From the NCBI GenBank assembly GCA_005883655.1, contig VBDA01000168.1, positions 1 to 5,795 of the forward strand: DNA of 5,795 nt. Direction: 5' to 3'. Below the pieces are notes generated by a model, which worked only from the letters and a program-made list of their open reading frames with translations, did not search any database and had not been told where the DNA came from. The position numbers and the translations under genes are program-made. The stretch is from Betaproteobacteria bacterium. GTDB taxonomy: Bacteria > Pseudomonadota > Gammaproteobacteria > Burkholderiales > Casimicrobiaceae. Below are positions 1-5,794 of this stretch, one piece after another; position 1 is the stretch's first letter, and every line of letters starts with the position of its first letter.

Positions 1-169
1 CGTCGGCGAGCTCGATGTCAACGCCAAGGTCGTAGGAGTTCAGCTTGAGCTTGTATCCTGGCCTCAATCCGCGGTCCTCGTCGACGTCGAGCGTAAGCGT
101 CGCGACCGGGCCATCAACGTTCAGCCGCCAGTGGGCGTAGCGATCAGGATGCGTATCGAAAGTCACCAT
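1..169 (-). CDS. boxC: BoxC, benzoyl-CoA-dihydrodiol lyase (2,3-epoxybenzoyl-CoA dihydrolase), N-terminal 56 codons only
   Basis: The protein starts at the ATG complementary to 167-169 and runs off the left edge. It begins MVTFDTHPDRYAHWRLNVDG and continues through GPVATLTLDV to LRPGYKLKLNSYDLGVDIE at about residues 36-54. That last block is, from memory of the family, the signature N-terminus of BoxC, a protein of about 550 residues with crotonase (enoyl-CoA hydratase) folds. BoxC acts in the cytoplasm: it hydrolytically opens the ring of 2,3-epoxybenzoyl-CoA, giving 3,4-dehydroadipyl-CoA semialdehyde and formate, after BoxA/BoxB epoxidise benzoyl-CoA. An in-frame TAA (complement of 182-184) lies five codons upstream, so the start is the ATG at 169 or the adjacent GTG at 166. 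The ribosome site is weak (GAGA about 5 bases off, GGAG about 17 bases off). It is divergent from the flavodoxin/ligase/transport genes. boxB and boxA would be expected beyond the left edge, but this cannot be seen. Confidence 0.9.
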   Translation of the reverse strand, partial: MVTFDTHPDRYAHWRLNVDGPVATLTLDVDEDRGLRPGYKLKLNSYDLGVDIELAD

Positions 170-193
170 GCGTGGTCTCGCTTAAGCTCCAAT

Positions 194-209
194 CGGGGAA
201 TCGTCCCCG
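194..209. repeat. Perfect 6-bp inverted repeat (CGGGGA-ATCG-TCCCCG) in the boxC leader
   Basis: Arms 194-199 and 204-209 pair perfectly around a 4-base loop. The repeat lies 25-40 bases upstream of the boxC ATG and about 140 bases before the flavodoxin start. It could be an operator half-site pair or a hairpin in the boxC mRNA leader. There is no U-tract on either side, so it does not look like an intrinsic terminator. Chance occurrence in GC-rich DNA cannot be excluded. Confidence 0.4.
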
Positions 210-311
210 CCCGGCCGCTCCCCCAAATGCGTCGGGCTCGCTTCGCATGCCGCGGTCGTGGGCATTCCGCCGGAAAGCATTGGATTGCAGGACATCATGG
301 TACCGGCGAAT

Positions 312-328
312 GTCGTATAGTGCACGAC
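312..328. promoter_or_regulatory. Operator-like inverted repeat GTCGT-N7-ACGAC overlapping a -10-like TATAGT
   Basis: Perfect 5-bp arms (312-316 and 324-328) flank ATAGTGC. Within this lies TATAGT (316-321), a 5/6 match to the sigma-70 -10 box, pointing toward the flavodoxin TTG at 351, and the palindrome GTGCAC (320-325). No good -35 lies at 16-18 bp; TTGCAG at 285-290 is too far (25-bp spacer). Box clusters are known to be controlled by BoxR/BzdR-type repressors that act on benzoyl-CoA, so a repressor site over the core promoter would make sense. The assignment is inference. Confidence 0.3.
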
Positions 329-350
329 GCTACACCCACCGCGCTTCCCC

Positions 351-866
351 TTGGCGATCAAGCTTCACATCCTCGTCGGCACCATGACCGGCACTGCAGA
401 GCTTGTTGCGCAGGAGCTCGAGCTCGCGTTCGGCGATGAAAACCTGGCGATAGAGATCACGCTCATGGACGGGCTCGACCATCGCGTGTTCGGGCGACCC
501 GGAATTTTTCTGATCTGCACGTCGACGTATGGCCAGGGCGAGGTGCCCGATAATGCCAAGGCGCTTTACGCCGATCTGCTTTCTTCCCGACCCGATCTTT
601 CCCGAGTGCGGTACGGTGTTTTTGCGCTAGGCGACAGCACCCACGTAGGAACGTTCTGCTTCGGCGGCAAGCGTTTCGACGAGGCGCTTGGCGGGCTGGG
701 CGCGACGCGATTGGGAGCGGTATTCGAACACAACGCGAGCGGTGGAACGCTTCCCGAAGACGTTGCATTGGAGTGGTTTCCGGAATGGATCGCGGAGGTC
801 CACAAGCTGCTCGACGACGACGACGACGCGCCTCAAAATGCCGCCTTGCACCCGCTGAAATCATGA
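351..866 (+). CDS. Short flavodoxin-fold (MioC-like) FMN-binding protein
   Basis: A 171-residue single-domain protein, close to the length of MioC and short-chain flavodoxins. The phosphate-binding loop is at residues 9-17 (VGTMTGTAE). The first flavin loop TSTYGQGEVPDNA is at 57-69, with Tyr60 in the usual stacking position. A FALGDS...TFCFGGKRFDEAL...LGATRLG block covers 91-122, as in flavodoxin and sulfite/P450-reductase FMN domains. It should be a cytoplasmic one-electron carrier; its partner is unknown. In the second loop, the usual GDSxY-FC reads GDSTHVGTFC, so the second aromatic residue is replaced by His-Val with an extra residue. The tail carries five Asp (155-159) then APQNAALHPLKS. 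The start is TTG at 351: an in-frame TAG at 318-320 leaves no other upstream start, and the next ATG (384) would remove the first beta strand and half the phosphate loop. No Shine-Dalgarno is visible. It is probably cotranscribed with the ligase downstream, and electron supply to BoxA/BoxB is a possible role (inference). Confidence 0.85.
   Translation: MAIKLHILVGTMTGTAELVAQELELAFGDENLAIEITLMDGLDHRVFGRPGIFLICTSTYGQGEVPDNAKALYADLLSSRPDLSRVRYGVFALGDSTHVGTFCFGGKRFDEALGGLGATRLGAVFEHNASGGTLPEDVALEWFPEWIAEVHKLLDDDDDAPQNAALHPLKS
813..827 (+). repeat. (GAC)5 trinucleotide run encoding Asp155-159
   Basis: Five perfect GAC units near the 3' end of the flavodoxin-like gene encode a five-aspartate patch just after the last helix of the fold. 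In-frame copy-number change would only lengthen or shorten the acidic tail. Acidic surfaces are common on flavodoxins as docking faces, but this patch lies outside the core fold. Confidence 0.7.
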
Positions 867-904
867 CCCTGACCGTTGACTCGGGTGACTTTCCTGCCCC
901 TGTC

Positions 905-910
905 GGAGAG
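905..910 (+). promoter_or_regulatory. Ribosome binding site GGAGAG that favours the ATG at 917 for the ligase
   Basis: GGAGAG sits 6 bases upstream of ATG 917, the best Shine-Dalgarno match near the ligase start. The competing ATG at 863 has no such site, although it overlaps the flavodoxin stop codon as ATGA (863-866). Confidence 0.6.
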
Positions 911-916
911 TGGGCG

Positions 917-2539
917 ATGGCCGTTGACCTACCGCAATTCGCAAGCGCGGACCATAGCGCCTCGCCGCCGCACATTCATATCCCGCGCGACTACAACGCT
1001 TCCGTCGATCTGGTCGAGCGCAACCTCGTTGCCGGCCGGGGCGAGCGCATCGCGTTCATCGATGATGCGAACCGATATACCTATCGCGAGCTCGCCGAGC
1101 GCGTCAACCGCTGCGCCAACGCTTGGCGACGGCTCGGCATGCGCATGGAGGATCGCGTCGTCCTGCTCCTGCACGACGGAATCGATTTTCCGGTGGCCTT
1201 TCTCGGCGCGATTAAGGCCGGCGTCGTGCCGATTCCATGCAACACCCTGCTCACCGCCGCCGAATACGAATACCTACTCGCCGACAGCCGCGCCCGAGCG
1301 GTCGTCGTTTCGGCACCGCTCTTGACTAGGGTGGAGCCCTTGAAGGCAGCGTTGCCGCAGCTCGAGCACCTGATCGTGTCCGGAAGTTTGGACGCGCAGT
1401 TGCATACTCAGGCCCAGTTGGGTACCTTGCGTTTCGACGACTGGATCAGCGGTGAATCGAACGATGCGCGCGCGGCAGCGACGACCGCCGACGACGTCTG
1501 CTTCTGGCTCTATTCGTCGGGCTCGACCGGCAGTCCGAAGGGCGCGGTACACCTGCATTCCGATCTGATTCAAACGGCGGAGCTCTACGCCAGACCCATC
1601 CTGGGCATCGCACAGAACGATGTCGTTTTTTCGGCGGCGAAGCTTTTTTTCGCCTATGGCCTCGGCAACGCGCTTACATTCCCGCTTGCGGTCGGGGCGA
1701 CGGCATTGCTCATGGCCGAGCGGCCAACGCCGGCTGCGGTGTTCAAGCGCCTGATCGAGCACCGTCCGACGATCTTTTGCGGCGTGCCGACGCTTTATGC
1801 AGCGCTGCTCGCGAGCGCCGATTTTCCCGCGCGCGGCTCGCTCGCGCTCACCCGCTGCGTGTCCGCCGGCGAAGCGCTGCCGGCAGACCTTGGCAAGCGC
1901 TGGCATGAGCGTACGGGCATCGATATTCTGGATGGCCTGGGATCGACCGAGCTCCTGCATATCTTTCTTTCCAACCGTCAAGGCGAGGTTCGATATGGCA
2001 CCACGGGCAAGCCGGTGCCGGGATACGAGCTTCGTATCATCGACGAGGCGGGTAACGTTGCCGCGCCCGGCGAGATTGGCGAGCTGCAGGTCAACGGCCC
2101 CACCAGCTCGCCGTACTATTGGAACAATCGGGCGCGAAGCCTCGCGACTTTTGTCGGACACTGGACCAAGAGCGGGGACAAATATACCGTCGATCGCGAC
2201 GGCTATTACACCTACTGCGGCCGCACCGACGACATGCTCAAGGTCGGCGGCGTCTACGTCTCTCCGTTCGAGGTCGAAGCGGCGCTCGCCACGCACGAAG
2301 CAGTGCTTGAAGCGGCCGTTGTCGGGCATGCCGACGAAAGCGAGCTGATCAAGCCCAAGGCCTTTGTCGTGCTCAAGCCCGGGCTGACGGGAGCGCCGGC
2401 GCTGGCGGTCGAGCTGCAGGAACACGTCAAGGCGCGGCTGGCGCCATTCAAGTATCCGCGCTGGATCGAATTCGTGGCCGAGCTGCCGAAAACGGCGACC
2501 GGCAAAATTCAGCGCTTCAAGCTGCGGTCGCGCGGTTAA
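917..2539 (+). CDS. bclA: Benzoate-CoA ligase (AMP-forming)
   Basis: Cytoplasmic ANL-family enzyme that converts benzoate, ATP and CoA to benzoyl-CoA, AMP and PPi, the entry step of the box pathway. From ATG 917 it has 540 residues, normal for this family (about 520-540). Motifs in order: P-loop-like YSSGSTGSPKG at 199-209; FFAYGLGNALTFP at 244-256, which in benzoate-CoA ligases forms part of the aromatic-acid pocket; SAGEALP at 316-322; GSTELLHIFLSN at 342-353; SGD with Asp421, the usual ribose-binding Asp; hinge block GRTDDMLKVGG at 435-445; and PKTATGK at 524-530, with Lys530 as the adenylation lysine. The pocket motifs match benzoate-CoA ligase better than acetyl- or fatty acyl-CoA ligases; a hydroxy- or aminobenzoate is an alternative substrate. 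ATG 917 is preferred for its GGAGAG site. ATG 863 (558 residues) overlaps the upstream TGA as ATGA and would suit translational coupling, but it adds 18 residues outside the fold. Confidence 0.9.
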   Translation: MAVDLPQFASADHSASPPHIHIPRDYNASVDLVERNLVAGRGERIAFIDDANRYTYRELAERVNRCANAWRRLGMRMEDRVVLLLHDGIDFPVAFLGAIKAGVVPIPCNTLLTAAEYEYLLADSRARAVVVSAPLLTRVEPLKAALPQLEHLIVSGSLDAQLHTQAQLGTLRFDDWISGESNDARAAATTADDVCFWLYSSGSTGSPKGAVHLHSDLIQTAELYARPILGIAQNDVVFSAAKLFFAYGLGNALTFPLAVGATALLMAERPTPAAVFKRLIEHRPTIFCGVPTLYAALLASADFPARGSLALTRCVSAGEALPADLGKRWHERTGIDILDGLGSTELLHIFLSNRQGEVRYGTTGKPVPGYELRIIDEAGNVAAPGEIGELQVNGPTSSPYYWNNRARSLATFVGHWTKSGDKYTVDRDGYYTYCGRTDDMLKVGGVYVSPFEVEAALATHEAVLEAAVVGHADESELIKPKAFVVLKPGLTGAPALAVELQEHVKARLAPFKYPRWIEFVAELPKTATGKIQRFKLRSRG

Positions 2540-2544
2540 GCGCA

Positions 2545-2557
2545 CGGCGGACCGCCG
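2545..2557. repeat. Inverted repeat CGGCGG-A-CCGCCG just after the ligase stop codon
   Basis: A perfect 6-bp inverted repeat with a 1-base centre (effectively a 5-bp GC stem with a 3-base loop) begins 5 bases after the TAA. No T-run follows, so it is not a canonical intrinsic terminator. It may stabilise the 3' end or slow polymerase. Confidence 0.35.
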
Positions 2558-2603
2558 AGCTCCCTGACGGAAATACTCTCGGCCGTATGGCGAAATCCTG
2601 ATA

Positions 2604-2632
2604 ATGACGGAACGCTGCGCCGCTGCTAACAT
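2604..2632 (+). promoter_or_regulatory. Weak sigma-70 promoter candidate for the transport genes
   Basis: ATGACG (2604-2609, 4/6 match to the -35) and TAACAT (2627-2632, 4/6 match to the -10) are separated by exactly 17 bp and lie 39 bases before the binding-protein ATG. GATAAT (2600-2605) is a better -10 on its own but has no paired -35. The gap of 132 bp between ligase and binding protein leaves room for a promoter, but each element is weak. Confidence 0.3.
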
Positions 2633-2659
2633 CTGCCGCCTATACGACCTAGTGCCTTC

Positions 2660-2666
2660 GGAGGAA
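2660..2666 (+). promoter_or_regulatory. Strong ribosome binding site GGAGGAA fixing the binding-protein start at 2672
   Basis: GGAGG (2660-2664) lies 7 bases from ATG 2672 but only 1 base from the in-frame ATG at 2666, so the second ATG is the workable start. This is the best Shine-Dalgarno in the window, consistent with high expression of a periplasmic binding protein. Confidence 0.8.
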
Positions 2667-2671
2667 TGCCC

Positions 2672-3862
2672 ATGACCACCCGGCGTCGGTTCGTGCAGCA
2701 ACTCGGCGCACTCGCGTCAGCGTCGGCGGTCGGCGCACTGGCTCCGACGTTCGCGAGAGCGCAGTCGGCGAAGCTCCGCGTCGGTCTGATGCTTCCGTAC
2801 ACGGGTACCTATGCGGCGCTCGGCACCGCGATCACACAGGGCTTCAATATCGCGCTGGAGGAGAACGGCGGTAAGCTTGGCGGGCGTGACGTGGAATTTT
2901 TCACCGTCGATGACGAGTCCGAGCCAGCCAAGGCGACCGACAATGCTAACCGACTCGTCCAGCGCGACAAGGTCGATGTGCTCATCGGCACTGTGCATTC
3001 GGGCGTGGTCATGGCGATGGTGAAAATCGCGCGAGACACCGGAACGCTGCTGGTCATTCCCAACGCCGGCGCGAACGCGGCCACACGCAGCCAATGCGCG
3101 CCGAACATCTTCCGTACCTCGTTCACCAACTGGCAGCCGGCGCATCCGATGGGCAAGGTCATGTACGAGCGCGGGCACCGCAAGGTTGTGACGCTCACGT
3201 GGAAATACGGCGCAGGCGAGGAATCGGTGGAGAGCTTCAAGGAAGCGTTCACCAAGCAGGGCGGTGCCATCGTCAAGGAAATGTATTTGCCTTTCCCCAA
3301 CGTCGAGTTCCAGCCGTTTATAACCGAGATTGCCTCGCTCAGGCCCGACGCGGTGTTTGTGTTTTTCGCTGGCGGCGGCGCGGTCAAGTTCACCAAAGAT
3401 TACGCCGCGGCGGGACTCAAAGACAAGATTCCGCTTTACGGGAGCGGTTTTCTCACCGACGGAACGCTCGAAGCCCAAGGCGCCTCCGCGCAGGGACTGC
3501 TGACGACCCTGCACTACGGTGATGGGATTGAGAACGCCAAGAACAAACAGTTCCGTTACGCCTATGGCAAAAAGTACGGTGTGCAGGCCGATGTGTACGC
3601 AGTACAAGGGTACGACGCGTGCCTCCTGCTTGCCGGCGGCCTTGCCGCGGTCAAAGGCAGTTTCGGGGACAAGAAAGCTTTGTACGGCGCGCTGGAGAAG
3701 GTAAAGATCGACAGCCCGCGGGGGGTTTGGACGATGTCCAAGGCGCACAACCCGATCCAGGATATCTATCTGCGCCGCGTCGAAGGCAACGCCAACCAGG
3801 TAATCGGCATCGCATGGAAAGCGCTCGACGATCCCGCGAACGGCTGCAAGATGCAGGCGTGA
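2672..3862 (+). CDS. Periplasmic substrate-binding protein of a branched-chain/aromatic-acid type ABC transporter
   Basis: A 396-residue type-1 periplasmic binding protein (Peripla_BP_6 / LivK family) that would capture the transported substrate in the periplasm. The N-terminus TRRRFVQQLG at 3-12, then an Ala-rich hydrophobic stretch and ARA-Q at 28-31, is a signal peptide with a twin-arginine (Tat) pattern. There is no lipobox Cys. The mature part opens LRVGLMLPYTGTYAALG at 35-51, the usual first strand and ligand loop. VDDESEPAKAT is at 79-89, and VDVLIGTVHSGVV at 101-113 follows the family pattern of a second ligand loop. The ligand is probably benzoate or a related aromatic acid, judged from the neighbouring ligase and boxC. 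I recall similar sequences in aromatic-degradation clusters (Nba-like group), but the sequence alone does not fix the ligand. An aliphatic amino acid ligand is less likely. The start is set by GGAGG at 2660-2664. A terminator follows 34 bases downstream. Confidence 0.9.
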   Translation: MTTRRRFVQQLGALASASAVGALAPTFARAQSAKLRVGLMLPYTGTYAALGTAITQGFNIALEENGGKLGGRDVEFFTVDDESEPAKATDNANRLVQRDKVDVLIGTVHSGVVMAMVKIARDTGTLLVIPNAGANAATRSQCAPNIFRTSFTNWQPAHPMGKVMYERGHRKVVTLTWKYGAGEESVESFKEAFTKQGGAIVKEMYLPFPNVEFQPFITEIASLRPDAVFVFFAGGGAVKFTKDYAAAGLKDKIPLYGSGFLTDGTLEAQGASAQGLLTTLHYGDGIENAKNKQFRYAYGKKYGVQADVYAVQGYDACLLLAGGLAAVKGSFGDKKALYGALEKVKIDSPRGVWTMSKAHNPIQDIYLRRVEGNANQVIGIAWKALDDPANGCKMQA

Positions 3863-3896
3863 TTCGCGGCACCGTAGTGGATTTTCTTCCATCCGG

Positions 3897-3924
3897 GCGG
3901 GGCGCGTGCCCCGCTTCTTTTTTT
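3897..3924 (+). terminator. Intrinsic terminator or attenuator between binding protein and permease genes
   Basis: A perfect 7-bp GC stem (GCGGGGC 3897-3903 with GCCCCGC 3908-3914) and a 4-base GCGT loop are followed at once by TTCTTTTTTT (3915-3924). It is canonical for the plus strand only; the opposite side has no matching T-tract. It lies between two genes that should be in one transport operon, so it most likely allows partial read-through, keeping binding-protein mRNA above permease mRNA. Confidence 0.85.
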
Positions 3925-3962
3925 GGCGCTGCTCGATGCGCGTTGTTTCGTGAGAGCGCTTC

Positions 3963-4820
3963 ATGGAATGGCTGATCCAGGTTCTCAATAGCGTTCAATA
4001 CGGGTTGCTGCTGTTTCTGGTGGCGAGCGGGCTCACGCTGATCTTCGGCATCATGGGCGTGATCAATCTCGCGCACGGCAGTTTCTACATGATCGGCGCC
4101 TACCTCGCGTTTTCGCTGACGCAATGGACAGGCAATCTGTGGGTAGCCTTGCCGCTTGGCATCATCCTCGCGGCGGTGCTGGGCCTGCTGCTGGAGTGGT
4201 TGCTGATCGGGCGTCTTTATCGCCGCGATCATCTTCATCAGGTACTGCTTACTTTCGGACTCATTCTGGTGTTCGAGGAGCTGCGCAGCATCACCGTCGG
4301 CGACGACGTGCACAGCGTCGTCATCCCCGCGATACTCGGCGGTTCGCTGCCGCTCACCGAAAACCTTTCTTATCCGGTGTACCGGCTGTTCATCTCCGCG
4401 GTTTGTTTGGCGCTCGCGGCCGCGATGTACCTGACGATCCAGAAGACAAGGCTGGGCATGATGATTCGTGCCGGCGCATCCAATCCCGAAATGGCGCAGT
4501 CGCTCGGGGTCAACATCCGCTGGATCCACGCGCTGGTCTTCGCCGCCGGTGTCGCGCTAGCCGCTTTCGCGGGCATGATCGCCGCTCCGGTGTCGTCGGT
4601 ATTTCCCGGCATGGGCAATCAGGTGCTCATCGTCTGCTTCGTCGTGGTCGTCATCGGCGGCATCGGCTCGCTCAAAGGTGCGCTTGTGGCGTCGCTGTTG
4701 ATCGGCTTCGCCGACACCTTCGGCAAGGTTCTCGTCCCCGAGCTCGCCGGTGTCGCGGTGTACCTGCTGATGGCCATCGTGCTGCTGTTTCGTCCAGCCG
4801 GGTTGTTCGGGCGCGTCTGA
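3963..4820 (+). CDS. livH: LivH-type inner-membrane permease of the aromatic-acid/branched-chain ABC transporter
   Basis: A 285-residue polytopic inner-membrane protein of the BPD_transp_2 (LivH) family, the usual length. It is hydrophobic from the N-terminus, with the family signature GLTLIFGIMGVINLAHGSFY at 23-42. There are several further membrane segments (about 61-83, 93-106, 142-158, 187-210, 221-234, 240-252, 262-277). The cytoplasmic coupling region IRAGASNPEMAQSLGVN at 168-184 and GGIGSLKGAL at 232-241 contact the ATPase or close the pore in this family. With LivM it forms the heterodimeric channel. The ATG at 3963 has GAGAG (3952-3956) 6 bases upstream. The gene ends 2 bases before livM, so the two are translationally coupled. 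The terminator upstream should reduce its transcript relative to the binding protein. Confidence 0.9.
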   Translation: MEWLIQVLNSVQYGLLLFLVASGLTLIFGIMGVINLAHGSFYMIGAYLAFSLTQWTGNLWVALPLGIILAAVLGLLLEWLLIGRLYRRDHLHQVLLTFGLILVFEELRSITVGDDVHSVVIPAILGGSLPLTENLSYPVYRLFISAVCLALAAAMYLTIQKTRLGMMIRAGASNPEMAQSLGVNIRWIHALVFAAGVALAAFAGMIAAPVSSVFPGMGNQVLIVCFVVVVIGGIGSLKGALVASLLIGFADTFGKVLVPELAGVAVYLLMAIVLLFRPAGLFGRV

Positions 4821-4822
4821 CG

Positions 4823-5794
4823 ATGCGGACGCGCACACTCGTCTTGTCGCTGCTCGTCGGGGCCGTCGCGTTGGCACTTTTTCCGGCACTCGCCGAAAGA
4901 TTCTACGTGCAGCTGCTGACCAAGATCATGATCCTGTCGATCTTCGCGCTGTCGCTCGATCTGCTCGTGGGCTACACGGGCTTGGTCAGCCTCGGCCACG
5001 CGGCATACTTCGGCGTGGCCGCGTACACCCTCGCGCTGGCGGCCCCGGCGAGCGGTCCGGCCAATTTCTGGCTTTCCCTGCCGCTGTCGCTTGCCGCCAG
5101 CGCCATTACCGCGCTCGTCATCGGGGCCTTCGTAGTGCGCGCCTCGGGCGTGTATTTCATCATGGTCACGCTCGCCTTCGCGCAAATGGTCTATTACTTC
5201 TTTCATGACACGCGTGTTGCCGGCGGCTCGGACGGGATGTATATCGACACGCGCCCCAGCATCGGCATCGCGGCAGTCGATCTCGCCGACGACTTGCACT
5301 TTTACTATCTGGTGCTCGCCTTGCTCGCCGGCGTTTTCTTCCTTCTGGCGCTGATCCTCCGCTCGCCGTTCGGACGCGCCCTGCAAGGCATCAAGGCCAA
5401 CGAGCAGCGCATGCGCGCGCTGGGCTTCGCAACACGGCGCTACAAGCTCGCGGCGTTCGTCCTCGCGGGCACGCTGGCCGGGCTTGCGGGATATCTCGCG
5501 GCCGCCAAGGAAGGCTACGTCAATCCTGAGCTCATGGCCTGGCATCAGTCCGGCGTGGTGCTCATGATGCTGATCCTCGGCGGGATGGGCACGCTTTTCG
5601 GCGCGGTGATCGGCACCTTCTCCTACGTCCTGCTTCAGGAATGGTTCTCGACGCTGACCAAGCATTGGCCGCTCTTGATGGGTTGCTTCATCATCGTCAC
5701 GGTGCTGCTTTTTCCGCAGGGACTGGCCGGATTGCCACAGACGCTCGTGGCGCGCTGGCGCTCTGGCGTTGGCGAGAAGGACGACGATGCCTGA
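4823..5794 (+). CDS. livM: LivM-type inner-membrane permease of the same ABC transporter
   Basis: A 323-residue LivM-family (BPD_transp_2) membrane protein that pairs with the LivH-like subunit. Signature YTGLVSLGHAAYFGVAAY is at 51-68. AGGSDGM at 133-139 corresponds to the usual TGGSDG, with Ala for Thr. The coupling segment SPFGRALQGIKANEQRMRAL at 181-200 fits the family's ATPase-facing loop. GGMGTLFGAVIG at 253-264 parallels the LivH loop. The C-terminus is soluble and ends EKDDDA. The start at ATG 4823 lies 2 bases after the livH TGA; no strong Shine-Dalgarno is seen, which fits coupled translation. The long open frame continues upstream to about 4124, but that part is the livH gene in another frame and has no membrane character. 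Confidence 0.9.
   Translation: MRTRTLVLSLLVGAVALALFPALAERFYVQLLTKIMILSIFALSLDLLVGYTGLVSLGHAAYFGVAAYTLALAAPASGPANFWLSLPLSLAASAITALVIGAFVVRASGVYFIMVTLAFAQMVYYFFHDTRVAGGSDGMYIDTRPSIGIAAVDLADDLHFYYLVLALLAGVFFLLALILRSPFGRALQGIKANEQRMRALGFATRRYKLAAFVLAGTLAGLAGYLAAAKEGYVNPELMAWHQSGVVLMMLILGGMGTLFGAVIGTFSYVLLQEWFSTLTKHWPLLMGCFIIVTVLLFPQGLAGLPQTLVARWRSGVGEKDDDA

Noticed and set aside
265..275. Palindrome TTCCGCCGGAA
   Set aside because: Short (5-bp arms), not extended on either side and not placed near a promoter element, so no support beyond chance.
286..324. TGCA tetramers at 286-289 and 321-324 as BzdR/BoxR-type boxes
   Set aside because: TGCA is short and the spacing does not match the operator pattern I recall for these regulators; two copies in this length are expected by chance.
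131..439. Plus-strand open frames in the divergent region (131-439 and 172-387)
   Set aside because: They overlap the boxC start or the flavodoxin gene in other frames and show no ribosome site or recognisable protein.
773..916. Upstream extension of the ligase frame to GTG 773
   Set aside because: It overlaps the flavodoxin gene by about 90 bases and gives an Arg-rich stretch with no family similarity. ATG 917 has a good ribosome site.
1274..2701. Long open frame on the minus strand opposite the ligase (475 codons)
   Set aside because: It is a mirror of the ligase coding sequence in GC-rich DNA. The product is Arg/Gly-rich with no recognisable domain.
2717..3988. Long minus-strand open frame opposite the binding protein
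   Set aside because: Low-complexity Arg/His-rich product, fully antisense to a clear gene; GC-skewed codon shadow.
4124..4822. Extension of the livM frame upstream to 4124
   Set aside because: This part lies within livH in another frame and is Arg-rich, not membrane-like. LivM similarity begins at ATG 4823.
4619..5665. Long minus-strand open frame opposite livH/livM
   Set aside because: Composition dominated by Arg, Glu, Gln and His, as expected from the complement of hydrophobic membrane codons. No domain recognised.
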